DNA of 64,000 nt from Myxococcales bacterium (GTDB lineage Bacteria > Myxococcota_A > Polyangia > Palsa-1104 > JAEUJZ01), in assembly GCA_016794505.1 (NCBI GenBank), contig JAEUJZ010000109.1, positions 18,422 through 82,421 of the forward strand, in the 5' to 3' direction. Shown here in pieces: positions 8,542 through 16,883 of this stretch. A model generated the notes under the pieces. It saw nothing but the letters and a program-made list of their open reading frames with translations, was not told the origin of the DNA and ran no database searches. The stretch's first letter is position 1; the number at the start of each line of letters is the position of its first letter. Both the position numbers and the translations under genes were made by a program.

Positions 8542-8910
8542 GTGACGGACAGCCCCTTGGAAATACGCGAGGTACCCGGCAAAGGACGCGGCATCTTCGC
8601 CACGCAGCCGATCGAGAGCGGCGCGCTGATCGAGCGAACCGCGGTCTTGGCGATGCCCGAAAGCGAGCTTGAGCTGGTCCGACAGACCCAGCTCAGCGAC
8701 TATCTGTTCGCCTGGCCACTTTCCGACGAGATCGGCGAAGCCGTGGTGATGGGTCGCCTGAGCCTGGCCAATCACGCGGACGTGCCGAACACGGAATACC
8801 GACGCCACCTGGATCAGGGACTGATCGATTGGGTCGCGCTTCGCCCGATCGCGGCCGGGGAAGAGCTGACGATTCGCTATGCCTGTCCGCTGTGGTTTCC
8901 CGCGGTCTAG
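8542..8910 (+). CDS. Stand-alone SET-domain protein
   Basis: 122 residues, GTG start with GGAGAG upstream. Whole length is a minimal SET domain: opening EIREVPGKGRGIFATQPIESGALIER, the knot element LANHADVPNTEY (eukaryotic NHSCxPN), and GEELTIRY (eukaryotic GEELTYDY). The post-SET cysteines are absent; the final PLWFPAV may close the site. Known SET proteins transfer methyl groups from S-adenosylmethionine to lysine side chains. The degenerate NH-A-PN motif and the Tyr in TIRY are compatible with activity but the target protein is unknown. Confidence 0.8.
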   Translation: MTDSPLEIREVPGKGRGIFATQPIESGALIERTAVLAMPESELELVRQTQLSDYLFAWPLSDEIGEAVVMGRLSLANHADVPNTEYRRHLDQGLIDWVALRPIAAGEELTIRYACPLWFPAV

Positions 8911-8949
8911 GTTCGCACACAGGCCTCCGAGGGCTTCCCTGGCAAGCGC

Positions 8950-9025
8950 GTTATCTGCAACATACAAAGCGGACTATTAATTTATATAAATTTTAATTTA
9001 TATATTTTATCCATTTTATCCATTT
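8950..9025. other. AT-rich island with direct repeats upstream of glycosyltransferase gene
   Basis: About 50 consecutive bases are nearly pure A/T. Two copies of AATTTATAT and two copies of TTTTATCCA occur in tandem. It sits between two genes of the same strand, so an UP-element or promoter role for the glycosyltransferase is possible; several TATAAA/TATATT hexamers make the exact -10 undecidable. Confidence 0.4.
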
Positions 9026-9069
9026 CGCAGTGACTCCACCGACCCGCCGTCAGGCCGGAGAAGCGCGGG

Positions 9070-10302
9070 ATGGGTGCTGCGCTCCAGGCTGGCTGTGCTA
9101 TGCAGGCGCGTCTCGCAAACCCCCCACGTGCTCTGAGGAACCCATTGCCCACCGCATCCTCTTCCATGTCGATTCAGGGACCCGATCGCGCCCACGACCT
9201 GCGCTCGCGTCCGACGGCTCCATCCGCAGCGGACCTGCCCGTCGATGGAGTGCCGTACCTCTCGGTGGTGGCTCCGGCCTATAACGAAGAACAGGGCATC
9301 GAGTCGTTTGTCCTGACCGTCGATCAGCAGCTTCGCCAGCTGCTTTCTGCCCACGGCAAGACCTGGGAGATCGTCCTGGTCGACGACGGCAGCCGCGATC
9401 GCACGGTGGAAAAAATCGATGGCTTGGCGGCGCGCGGCCTGCCGGTGCGCGTCGTGCAGCTCTCGCGAAACTTTGGTCATCAAATGGCGATCACCGCGGG
9501 CATCGACGCGGCGCAGGGCGATGTGCTGATCACGATGGATGCCGACCTGCAGCACCCGCCGCAGTACTTCGTGGCGATGCTCACGGCGATGGAACAGGGC
9601 GCCGATGTCGTGCTGATGCGCAAGCGCAGCAGCCACCAGCGCGAGTCGTATAAGACCGCGCTGGCTCGCGGCTTTTATGCGCTGATGGCGCGCATCTCAG
9701 ACACGCCGACCGAGCCGGATGTCGGCGACTTTCGTCTGCTCACGCGCGAGGTCGCCGATGCCCTGCGAGGCTGTCGCGAGACCCACCGCTTTCTGCGCGG
9801 CCTGGTGGCTTGGGTCGGCTTTCGACAGGTGACGCTCGACTATGAAGTGGCGCCGCGCGTTGCCGGGACATCGAAGTACAACCTGCGTCGGCTGTGGCGC
9901 TTGGCGTCGAGCGGGCTGTTTTCGCACAGCACGATGCCGCTCAAGTGGCCGCTTTTCTTGGGCCTGCCGCTGTTTGCCGGCGCTGCGCTGTATGTGCTTT
10001 GGGGGCTGTTCCAGTTCATCACGCTGCCGCAGGGCACACCGCGCGGCTGGCTGTCGGGCCTGGCCTTCCTGACGCTGTTTTCCGGCCTTTTGTTTATGGC
10101 CATCGGCATGCAGGGCGCGTATCTGGCCAAGCTGTTCGAGCACTCAAAAGGCCGGCCGCTTTACATCGTGCGGCGCTCGCTTCCGCAGCGTCGACAGGCG
10201 CGCGAAGAAGGCGCGGCAGAAGCGGCCCAAGAGTTTCTGCCGATGACTGTTTCACCGTCGGCAACAGCCAGTGAAGCCAGCGCGTGGAAGGCCGATTCCT
10301 AG
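9070..10302 (+). CDS. Family 2 glycosyltransferase, dolichyl/undecaprenyl-phosphate sugar transferase type
   Basis: GT2 (DPM1/GtrB/ArnC-like) transferase that moves a sugar from a nucleotide donor to a polyprenyl-phosphate carrier at the inner membrane. Domain start LSVVAPAYNEEQGIE; donor-binding VLVDDGSRDRT; metal-binding DADLQHPP; acceptor-side GDFRLLTREV, then FLRGLVAWVGF and GTSKYNLRRLWRLA before two transmembrane helices (about 295-320 and 330-360 of the long form). Three starts are possible: ATG 9070 (GGAG nine bases upstream), TTG 9145 (GAGGAA just upstream) and ATG 9166; the first is given. No partner flippase or second glycosyltransferase is adjacent. Confidence 0.85.
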   Translation: MGAALQAGCAMQARLANPPRALRNPLPTASSSMSIQGPDRAHDLRSRPTAPSAADLPVDGVPYLSVVAPAYNEEQGIESFVLTVDQQLRQLLSAHGKTWEIVLVDDGSRDRTVEKIDGLAARGLPVRVVQLSRNFGHQMAITAGIDAAQGDVLITMDADLQHPPQYFVAMLTAMEQGADVVLMRKRSSHQRESYKTALARGFYALMARISDTPTEPDVGDFRLLTREVADALRGCRETHRFLRGLVAWVGFRQVTLDYEVAPRVAGTSKYNLRRLWRLASSGLFSHSTMPLKWPLFLGLPLFAGAALYVLWGLFQFITLPQGTPRGWLSGLAFLTLFSGLLFMAIGMQGAYLAKLFEHSKGRPLYIVRRSLPQRRQAREEGAAEAAQEFLPMTVSPSATASEASAWKADS

Positions 10303-10449
10303 GTTCACAGAGGCTCACAGAGCGGCAGGAACGCGGCCTGATGCGCGACCTCGCCCGCGCTCGATTCCGACCCGTCGGCATCGCTTGGCCAGACAGGCGA
10401 GCATGCCCCCGAACATGAGCCGCGTGCGCTCTCTGGCAGCGCATCGGTG

Positions 10450-10455
10450 TACCCT
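10450..10455 (+). promoter_or_regulatory. Candidate -10 box (TACCCT), leaderless start
   Basis: TACCCT ends seven bases before the ATG at 10463, which lacks a Shine-Dalgarno sequence. No good -35 was found. Weak on its own; listed because the same arrangement recurs in the window. Confidence 0.25.
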
Positions 10456-10462
10456 CGTGGCT

Positions 10463-12535
10463 ATGTGGAATAAGCGAGTCGGCATGCCGCGGCACACGCT
10501 GCGGGCTTGGGTGCTCTTCGTCCTGGTGGACGATTCGGGGGCACTGGCTCGCGCCGACAGCGGGACAAGCCCGACAGATCGGATTCCGCAGCGCTATCCA
10601 GCGCCCGCATGGATCGATGCGCGCCTGGCGCTGCGTCGCGATATCCCCACACCGCACTTCTTGCTGGCCTATCAGACGTCGCATGCCCGCATCCTGCGCG
10701 ACGGAAAACCGTGGCTCAACGTGGCCGAGCACATGCCAGGAGCATCGGTGGTGCGCGCCGATCCGGTCGGCGATGACGCGGTGCTTTCGTTGTATGTCGG
10801 GGCAGACCGGCCGTATGCCGTGTACCGCTATCGTCCGGGCGGACCGCTTTTGCCTCTTTGCGACAGCCGCGTCGGGGCTGCCGTGCGCAAGGGCCGCTCG
10901 CTGCTGTTTGTGCGCGGATCCACCGTGCTAGAGCGCGATCTAGACGGGACGCACGAGCAGGTGCGGCAGCGCTTCTCGGCTCAAGACCTCGTCGAGCGCA
11001 TCGATGTCTTTCAGGACTCGGCGCTGGTGCTTGTGAAGCGCCGCGATAACACCCGCGATGTCTTTGTCTTGGGGGCTGCCCAGCCGATCCTGCGGGACGT
11101 TGCATTTGGCTCGGCCACCGTCGACGGATGGGCGGTGAATCTGCGCGGCAAGAACTGGGTCGTGGGTGGCGATGGCAGGCTGCGAGCGCTGCCTATTGGA
11201 AGCCAGCAATCGGTCCTCGATGTCGCCCTGCCCCCGCTTTCGCAGGAGGCTCGTACTAGCAGCGCCGTGGTGGCTCTGTTGGCCGACGGCACGGCCTGGC
11301 GACGCACGCCCTGGGTGGTGGACGTCGAAGGCTACGAAGTCCACCGCGCGATGCGGGGCGAAGTGCTTGCCGCGCATCGCCTGCAGGTGGTGCGCAGCGT
11401 CGACGGCAGCAGCGCCGCCTGGCGCGAGTCCGAGTCCGATCCATGGCGCTTGCTCGACGGAACGGCCGCGCCCTGGGGACCCAGCGCCATCACCGGCTCT
11501 GCGTTCTTGCTGGACGGCACCCACTTGATCGCGCAGCAGGTTGACAGCCTGCTGTGGTTTCGCCCTGGCGCGCAGACGGTGCTGGTGCCCAAAAGAGCCA
11601 GGGTGATGCGGCATTCCAGCGGCGCCGTGTGGTGGCAGACCACGGCTGGTCTGTGGACCCAGACGCGCCTGGATGCAGCGGGGGAACGGCCGGCCTCGGA
11701 TGACCACACGCTGCATCACGCGGGGCGAACACTGCGCGTCTCGGCCGGTGAAGGTCTGTCGCTGGATGGCCGTCCCCTGCCCTTCCGCTTTCCCAACGAT
11801 ATGCAAGGCCATTTCGGCATCGTGGTCGACGGAGCGTACCCGATAGAAGGCACTTCGTATGTGCTCTTGGTCATCGGGCGGCAGTCGGCGCATGGCGGTC
11901 ACTTCGTCTTCGATCGCGTCTTGGCCGTCGATCTGCGCGATGGCTCCGTCGGGCGCGTGGGACCACAGGGCGCGCTGCCCCTGGGCGTTGACACCCACGA
12001 CAACTTTCGCCGCTTTCGTACGCTCGACGCCTCAGCGCGAGGGCTGTGGATGCGCGCGGGGCGGAACCTGTGGCTCGCTCCGCTGGACGGAAGCGCAGCG
12101 CGGCCCGTCGGTGTGCTCGACGCATCGGAAGGGTCCCTGGGACCTGCCACGGTCGCGCGCGATGGCCAGCGCATCGCCTTTGTGCAGGCTGGGCGGGTCG
12201 TCGTATGGGATGCACAGCGCACGGCAGAGGTTGCGCAGACGCCGCCTCTGCAGGCTCCTTCGTGGAAATGGGCCCCGCGTGGACATGCGCTGGCCATCGC
12301 CGGCCGTCATGGATCGTTCGCGCTGGGCGAAGACGGCGGTCTGCGGCGCTTGGGCTGTGCGGTCCGGGCCGGCGAATCGCAGTCACCGCTTCTCGACGTG
12401 CTGCCCGAGACCGCTTCAGCCCTGGTCTGTGTCGACGGACAGCTGGCGGTGTCGCAGCCTGGTCGCTGTGTCCGGCATGCCGAGCTTGGCTGCTATCAAG
12501 CGATCCCGATCGCCTGGGGCGAAACGCACCGCTAA
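10463..12535 (+). CDS. Exported protein of unknown function, probable beta-propeller
   Basis: 690 residues. N-terminus has a short hydrophobic segment (LRAWVLFVLV) ending near ALARA, consistent with a signal peptide though weak. The body is a succession of strand-like segments with Asp/Gly turns and repeated W-containing blades (GARVMRHSSGAVWWQTTAGLWTQ..., LWMRAGRNLWLAPLDG). It closes with a TolB-like stretch (ARDGQRIAFVQAGRVVVWDA...WKWAPRGHALAIAG), which suggests a WD40/TolB-type propeller. Two Cys pairs at the C-terminus. No catalytic motif seen. The ATG at 10463 is preferred; an upstream in-frame extension overlaps the glycosyltransferase end and looks non-coding. Confidence 0.6.
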   Translation: MWNKRVGMPRHTLRAWVLFVLVDDSGALARADSGTSPTDRIPQRYPAPAWIDARLALRRDIPTPHFLLAYQTSHARILRDGKPWLNVAEHMPGASVVRADPVGDDAVLSLYVGADRPYAVYRYRPGGPLLPLCDSRVGAAVRKGRSLLFVRGSTVLERDLDGTHEQVRQRFSAQDLVERIDVFQDSALVLVKRRDNTRDVFVLGAAQPILRDVAFGSATVDGWAVNLRGKNWVVGGDGRLRALPIGSQQSVLDVALPPLSQEARTSSAVVALLADGTAWRRTPWVVDVEGYEVHRAMRGEVLAAHRLQVVRSVDGSSAAWRESESDPWRLLDGTAAPWGPSAITGSAFLLDGTHLIAQQVDSLLWFRPGAQTVLVPKRARVMRHSSGAVWWQTTAGLWTQTRLDAAGERPASDDHTLHHAGRTLRVSAGEGLSLDGRPLPFRFPNDMQGHFGIVVDGAYPIEGTSYVLLVIGRQSAHGGHFVFDRVLAVDLRDGSVGRVGPQGALPLGVDTHDNFRRFRTLDASARGLWMRAGRNLWLAPLDGSAARPVGVLDASEGSLGPATVARDGQRIAFVQAGRVVVWDAQRTAEVAQTPPLQAPSWKWAPRGHALAIAGRHGSFALGEDGGLRRLGCAVRAGESQSPLLDVLPETASALVCVDGQLAVSQPGRCVRHAELGCYQAIPIAWGETHR

Positions 12536-12633
12536 GCGACCGCCTTCCTACCTGCGACAGGCCGCTCTTCGCCGCAAAAAAGCCACAATCCCCGCAGCTT
12601 GTCGACGCGGATCCACCCCCGCCCCACACCACT

Positions 12634-12639
12634 TACAAT
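12634..12639 (+). promoter_or_regulatory. Candidate -10 box (TACAAT) upstream of metallopeptidase gene
   Basis: TACAAT 32 bases before the ATG at 12672, giving a predicted leader of about 25 nt that includes the GGGGGC ribosome-binding sequence. No clear -35. Confidence 0.35.
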
Positions 12640-12671
12640 GACGACTGCCGACTCTGCGGCGGGGGCAGAAC

Positions 12672-13766
12672 ATGGTCCACCAGCTTGTCGCCAAGATTAG
12701 GAAGCTGCTTCGCCACACTCCGTGGTTTGTCCAGCACCACATCTCTCCATGGCATCGCGAGGTCATCGATCTGCTGAATCGCGCGGCCGCCGTGACCGAT
12801 GTCTTCGATCTGCTCATGGCGCTTGAGGCGCTCGTCGCCGATCGCATCGGTGAACAGCTTGGCCAGTACAACATTCAGCAAGCCATCGTCGGACAGACCG
12901 ATCGCTCACAGGAGATTCTTGAATACGCCTCGACCCTATACGAGGTGTATTTGCTGGCGGCCCAGCATGCCCGTCACCCGCGCTTTATCAACGCGGGCGG
13001 TCCCGATATGGCGACAGTGGCTACCAATATCCGCATTCAGGCCGGTCAGCCGAAAAAGACACGGCAGTTCTTGGAAACGGTGGACCGCTTTGTGATGCTA
13101 AGCTTGCAGTGCGCGACGCGTGCCGCCGTGGGTGCGCGGCTGGTCAATAAGCTTGCACTGACCAATGCCGATGTGGTCATCCGCGTGGTCTGGAAAGAGA
13201 CGCCCTCAAGCCTGCTGGCGTTCAACGGAGCCGGGCAGCCGTTCTGCCAAGCCGGAGCGGCCCCCATCCACCTGAATCCGTCGACGAAGCAGCGCGTCAA
13301 GCCGGTCGTAAAAGGGGGAGGCGCCGCCAGCGACATCGGTGCCCCGGTGTGGTTTGATGACGGCGTCACCAGCGCGGGCATGCTGCAACATTTATCATTT
13401 AATAATCAAAGTGTCGACGAAGCACTGCGTAAGATATTAATCGGATCTTTATCATTTAACAGCAGTCGGTATCCATTTTACACTCCACCACGCATTGAGC
13501 TACTGCATGAACTCATTCACGTTCTGCACAATGCCCGAGGCTCAAATCGTGTCAATATTCAAAATGTATTAAATCAAAATGAGCAGCACGCCTGGCACAA
13601 TGCGGAAGAATATTGGACAATCGCTGGTGGCAATATCACCGAAAATTCGTTCAATTCACTGATTGGCTTACCGGCCCGCTATGGCCATGGCGGCGTCACG
13701 CTGCGCGGCTTGGATCCCAATGCTCCAGAAGCGCAGGAAAGCCTGGCCACTCTCTCGGGCTTTTGA
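12672..13766 (+). CDS. M91-like zinc metallopeptidase (NleD/effector type)
   Basis: 364 residues, GGGGGC before ATG, no signal peptide. The C-terminal third carries the zinc-protease motif LLHELIHVLHNARG (His279, Glu280, His283), followed by HNAEEYWTIAGG and ENSFNSLIGLPARYGHGG. This pattern resembles peptidase family M91, whose best-known member NleD is a type III effector cleaving host kinases; environmental homologues are common in myxobacteria. The N-terminal 230 residues are mainly helical and unrecognised. Codons from about 13388 to 13640, including the active site, are strikingly AT-rich compared with the rest of the gene, yet the frame is intact. Target and secretion route unknown. Confidence 0.65.
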   Translation: MVHQLVAKIRKLLRHTPWFVQHHISPWHREVIDLLNRAAAVTDVFDLLMALEALVADRIGEQLGQYNIQQAIVGQTDRSQEILEYASTLYEVYLLAAQHARHPRFINAGGPDMATVATNIRIQAGQPKKTRQFLETVDRFVMLSLQCATRAAVGARLVNKLALTNADVVIRVVWKETPSSLLAFNGAGQPFCQAGAAPIHLNPSTKQRVKPVVKGGGAASDIGAPVWFDDGVTSAGMLQHLSFNNQSVDEALRKILIGSLSFNSSRYPFYTPPRIELLHELIHVLHNARGSNRVNIQNVLNQNEQHAWHNAEEYWTIAGGNITENSFNSLIGLPARYGHGGVTLRGLDPNAPEAQESLATLSGF

Positions 13767-13894
13767 CGCGGGCCGGCACCGTCGCGCCAGCAGGGCCCGG
13801 CCCTTGCGACAGGTCGATGGGTACGATGGGCATAGCGCAGCCCAGCGTCACCCGGACAGAAGAGAGAAACCTCTAGGCTGCGCCGAAAAAAGCG

Positions 13895-13926
13895 TTGACA
13901 CAAAGCAGAGATCCGCAGTACCTACT
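13895..13926 (+). promoter_or_regulatory. Promoter of tRNA-Leu
   Basis: A perfect -35 TTGACA at 13895-13900, then TACCTACT at 13919-13926 as the -10 region (18-20 base spacing). The predicted transcript begins about 10 bases before the tRNA. Confidence 0.6.
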
Positions 13927-13941
13927 GGTTCGCTTCACGGC

Positions 13942-14025
<84 letters not shown>

Positions 14026-14036
14026 CAGACGAGATA

Positions 14037-14069
14037 AGCCCGGTTGGGATCCCCAGCCGGGCTTTTTTT
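14037..14069 (+). terminator. Rho-independent terminator of tRNA-Leu
   Basis: A 12-bp G/C-rich stem (AGCCCGGTTGGG with CCCAGCCGGGCT, one G-U pair) with a three-base loop, followed by seven T residues, starting 11 bases after the tRNA. Confidence 0.9.
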
Positions 14070-14130
14070 CTGCGCAGTGCGCTCGCGCGGACGTAGCGCG
14101 GATCCCGGCGTCGGCCACACGCGGGATTGT

Positions 14131-14159
14131 TTGACTTGCTGAGGGCGCGATCGTATAGG
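14131..14159 (+). promoter_or_regulatory. Sigma-70-type promoter giving a leaderless mRNA for the 14166 gene
   Basis: -35 TTGACT (14131-14136), exactly 17 bases, -10 TATAGG (14154-14159). The ATG at 14166 lies six bases after the -10, so transcription should start at or within a base or two of the start codon. This is the best promoter of the leaderless group and probably drives the dap operon. Confidence 0.6.
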
Positions 14160-14165
14160 CAGCCC

Positions 14166-15908
14166 ATGTGGGCTTCGGGTGCATTGGGCTTGCGAAGTGC
14201 CCGGCTGTCCTTTCTGTGGGGGCTGTCGGCGCTCTTGTGGTTCGCTGCGGGCTGTGGGCCGCCGCCGCGGTTCTATGGGCTTTCGCTGCGCGTCAGCGGC
14301 GATCACAACGACTGGGGCGACGATGAGACCGCCCCGCTTCTGCACTGGGACAGCGCTACCCGTCTGTATCGCGGCGTCGTCGAGCTACCGGGGCGCAACC
14401 TGGCCCTGCAGCTTTCGGCTCCGCGTAACAACATCTGGATCGGCGCCGCGCAGTCCGACCAGGGCAGCGACCGCGCGCTCGATATGGCGCCTGCGACGCT
14501 TCCGACGTCCTCGTTCGATGCCAACGATGTGCGCCTTCTGCATCCGATCCATGTCGCAACGCCGCTCTCTGCCCGTTATGAGCTGCAGTTCGAGCCACAC
14601 TCGGGCCGGCTGCACGTCGATCTGGCCGTCGACGCCGAGCGCGATCAGTCGGCGGGGGCGGCGCTCTTGATTGCGGCCCTGCGCGGCTCGGATCAGCTGT
14701 CCGCAAGCGAGCAAGCGCAGCGCTTGGATGTCCTGCAAAAAGCCCTGCACGCGCAAGGCATCGAGACACCGCTAGTCAGTCGCATGAGCAGCCCGGAACG
14801 CGCGGCGACGTGGACCTTCATCGACTGGGATCCAGCGCCCGCGCGTACGGTCGCAGTGCTTGGAGACTGGAACCACTTCACCGCCGTCAACGATCGCCTG
14901 CTGCCGACGCTGTCCGGGCGCCTGCGCCTGTGGGCCCTGACCATTCCGGCGACGCGATCCGAGTATCTGATCGCCCGCGATGGCGTGCGGCGCGTGGATC
15001 CGCTGAACCTGGAAGTGGCGTGGAACGGCGGGTTCCTGCCGCCCAATCCCGCCAACTTGCTCGGCGGCAACATGGGCGAGCTACGCTCGGTGGCCTTGGC
15101 CCCCGGTGTGGTCGAGCCCGGCCCTCGTCTGCGTCGGCTGCCCCTGCCGGCAGGAACGCTGGCCGATCTAAGCATGGGCGAGGCCATGGTGCAGCTACCG
15201 GCCGGCTATACCCAGCGATCCATGGTGACGTTCCCGTCGGTGTACATCCACGACGGCAAAGATGCGCTGGTGCGTGGGCGCTATGACCGCCTGCTGTATG
15301 CCTTGGCCGATCAAGGCCAGGCTCCGCCGACGTTGGCCGTGTTCTTGCCCGCCCCTGACTCGACGATCGCGCGCTTGTCGCTGTACGCGCACTATCGCGA
15401 TGCCAGCTTTCCAAGCGTCTCGCCGCGCGGAGCCGAATACGCCCAGTACATCCTGGATGTGGTGCTGCCCACCGTCGAAAAGAGCTATCGCGCAGGGACG
15501 CCGCGCACCATGCTGGGCATCGACATGGCGGGTCCGTTTTCGTATGAGCTGGCCTGGTCGGATCCCGCGCACCGCTTTACGCGCGTCGTCAGCCAGTCGG
15601 GGCGCTTTGGCTGGGGCGAAGATCCGCAGAGCGGCGATCGGCCGTACGCCCGCACCTTGTCGATGGATCGCAGTCGCGAGATCGAGCGCGTCGCATTCGA
15701 CTGGAGCGACGGCGATCTGTATCAAGTGCAGGTCCACGACAGCCTGCGTCCGCTGTTCGCAAGTCCGGCCTATACCGGGAAAGTGCAGTTCAACCGCCAG
15801 ATTGATCCCGGCCAGGACTTTTGGGAGAGTCTGCGGCAGCGCGCTCTCGGCAGCTTACGCCACGTCCTTTCTGATATCGTCTCTCCGACGGGAAAAACGA
15901 GGCCCTAG
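14166..15908 (+). CDS. Lipoprotein, esterase-D/Fes-fold pseudoenzyme with E-set (CBM48-like) domains
   Basis: 580 residues. Signal peptide with lipobox WFAAGC. Residues about 30-190 contain a first E-set-like sandwich (SLRVSGDHNDWGDDE); about 215-290 a second, CBM48-like one (WTFIDWDPAPARTVAVLGDWNHF). Residues about 330-580 match enterochelin-esterase/esterase D: FPSVYIHDGKDALVRGRYD, LAVFLPAP, AEYAQYILDVVLPTVEKSY, RVVSQSGRFGWG. The nucleophile elbow, normally GxSxGG, reads LGIDMAG with Asp453 in place of Ser, so hydrolysis by the usual triad is unlikely. It probably binds a ligand or partner in the envelope. Its stop is three bases before dapD, so the two are likely co-transcribed. Confidence 0.75.
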   Translation: MWASGALGLRSARLSFLWGLSALLWFAAGCGPPPRFYGLSLRVSGDHNDWGDDETAPLLHWDSATRLYRGVVELPGRNLALQLSAPRNNIWIGAAQSDQGSDRALDMAPATLPTSSFDANDVRLLHPIHVATPLSARYELQFEPHSGRLHVDLAVDAERDQSAGAALLIAALRGSDQLSASEQAQRLDVLQKALHAQGIETPLVSRMSSPERAATWTFIDWDPAPARTVAVLGDWNHFTAVNDRLLPTLSGRLRLWALTIPATRSEYLIARDGVRRVDPLNLEVAWNGGFLPPNPANLLGGNMGELRSVALAPGVVEPGPRLRRLPLPAGTLADLSMGEAMVQLPAGYTQRSMVTFPSVYIHDGKDALVRGRYDRLLYALADQGQAPPTLAVFLPAPDSTIARLSLYAHYRDASFPSVSPRGAEYAQYILDVVLPTVEKSYRAGTPRTMLGIDMAGPFSYELAWSDPAHRFTRVVSQSGRFGWGEDPQSGDRPYARTLSMDRSREIERVAFDWSDGDLYQVQVHDSLRPLFASPAYTGKVQFNRQIDPGQDFWESLRQRALGSLRHVLSDIVSPTGKTRP

Positions 15909-15911
15909 GCG

Positions 15912-16748
15912 ATGAATGACCTGGAAGCGCGCCGCGCGGTGATCGACGCGGCGTTTGTCGATCGCGCTCGCTTGTCGGACCCCACACTGCGAGCGCAGGT
16001 TCACGATGCGGTGATGGCGACGCTTTCCGATCTGGATGCCGGCCGCCTGCGCGTCGCAGAGAAGCAGGATGGAGCCTGGCAGGTGCAGGTCTGGGTCAAG
16101 CAGGCGATCCTTCTTTACTTTGCGCTGCGCCCGCTCGAACCCATCGACTGTGGCGGCCTGCAGTTTCACGACAAGGTGCCAGTCAAGCGCGACCTCGCCG
16201 CCGCTGGGATTCGCGTGGTGCCGCCTGGTGTCGCGCGCTTCGGATCGTTTCTTGAGCCGGGCGTCATCTTGATGCCGGGCTATGTCAACATCGGCGCCTA
16301 TGTCGGCAGCGGCTCGATGATCGACACCTGGGCCACCGTCGGAAGCTGCGCGCAGATCGGCCGCAATGTTCATCTGGCCGGCGGCGTGGGGATCGGCGGC
16401 GTGCTAGAGCCCCCCCAGGCCCGTCCCGTGATCATCGAAGACGGTGCGTTCATCGGCTCGCGCTGCATCGTGGTCGAGGGGGTCGTGGTCGAAAGCGAAG
16501 CGGTGCTCGGAGCCAACGTGGTGCTGACCGCATCGACGTCGATCGTCGATGTCACAGGCTCGACGCCCGTGGTGCTGCGCGGTCGTGTGCCGGCGCGCTC
16601 GGTGGTGATCCCTGGCACCTGGCCCAAGAGCTTTCCGGCGGGTACGTTCCATGTCCCGTGCGCGCTGATCATCGGGCAGCGCAAAGCATCGACGGACCAG
16701 AAGACCTCGCTCAACGAAGCGCTGCGCACGTTTGAAGTGCCGGTCTGA
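15912..16748 (+). CDS. dapD: Tetrahydrodipicolinate N-succinyltransferase
   Basis: 278 residues (E. coli DapD 274). Transfers succinyl from succinyl-CoA to tetrahydrodipicolinate in the succinylase branch of meso-diaminopimelate and lysine synthesis. Helical N-terminal domain with QVWVKQAILLYFAL; then the left-handed beta-helix of hexapeptide repeats (VPPGVARFGSF, VNIGAYVGSGSMIDTWATVGS, CAQIGRNVHLAGGVGIGGVLEP, IIEDGAFIGSRC). It ends in the CoA-binding strand region (CALIIGQRKASTDQKTSLNEALR). Cytoplasmic trimer in the family. Follows the pseudo-esterase gene by three bases and precedes dapE by 135 bases. Confidence 0.96.
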   Translation: MNDLEARRAVIDAAFVDRARLSDPTLRAQVHDAVMATLSDLDAGRLRVAEKQDGAWQVQVWVKQAILLYFALRPLEPIDCGGLQFHDKVPVKRDLAAAGIRVVPPGVARFGSFLEPGVILMPGYVNIGAYVGSGSMIDTWATVGSCAQIGRNVHLAGGVGIGGVLEPPQARPVIIEDGAFIGSRCIVVEGVVVESEAVLGANVVLTASTSIVDVTGSTPVVLRGRVPARSVVIPGTWPKSFPAGTFHVPCALIIGQRKASTDQKTSLNEALRTFEVPV

Positions 16749-16883
16749 ACGCGCGTTCGCAGGTCGCGCCGGATGTCGCTGCGGCTCGGCAGAACCAGGC
16801 AGCCCATGGGCTGAGCAGACGCCCACGAGCGCAGCGAGCGCACCGCGGATCCGCAAGCGCGGCTCGCGCAGAAAGAGAGCACG

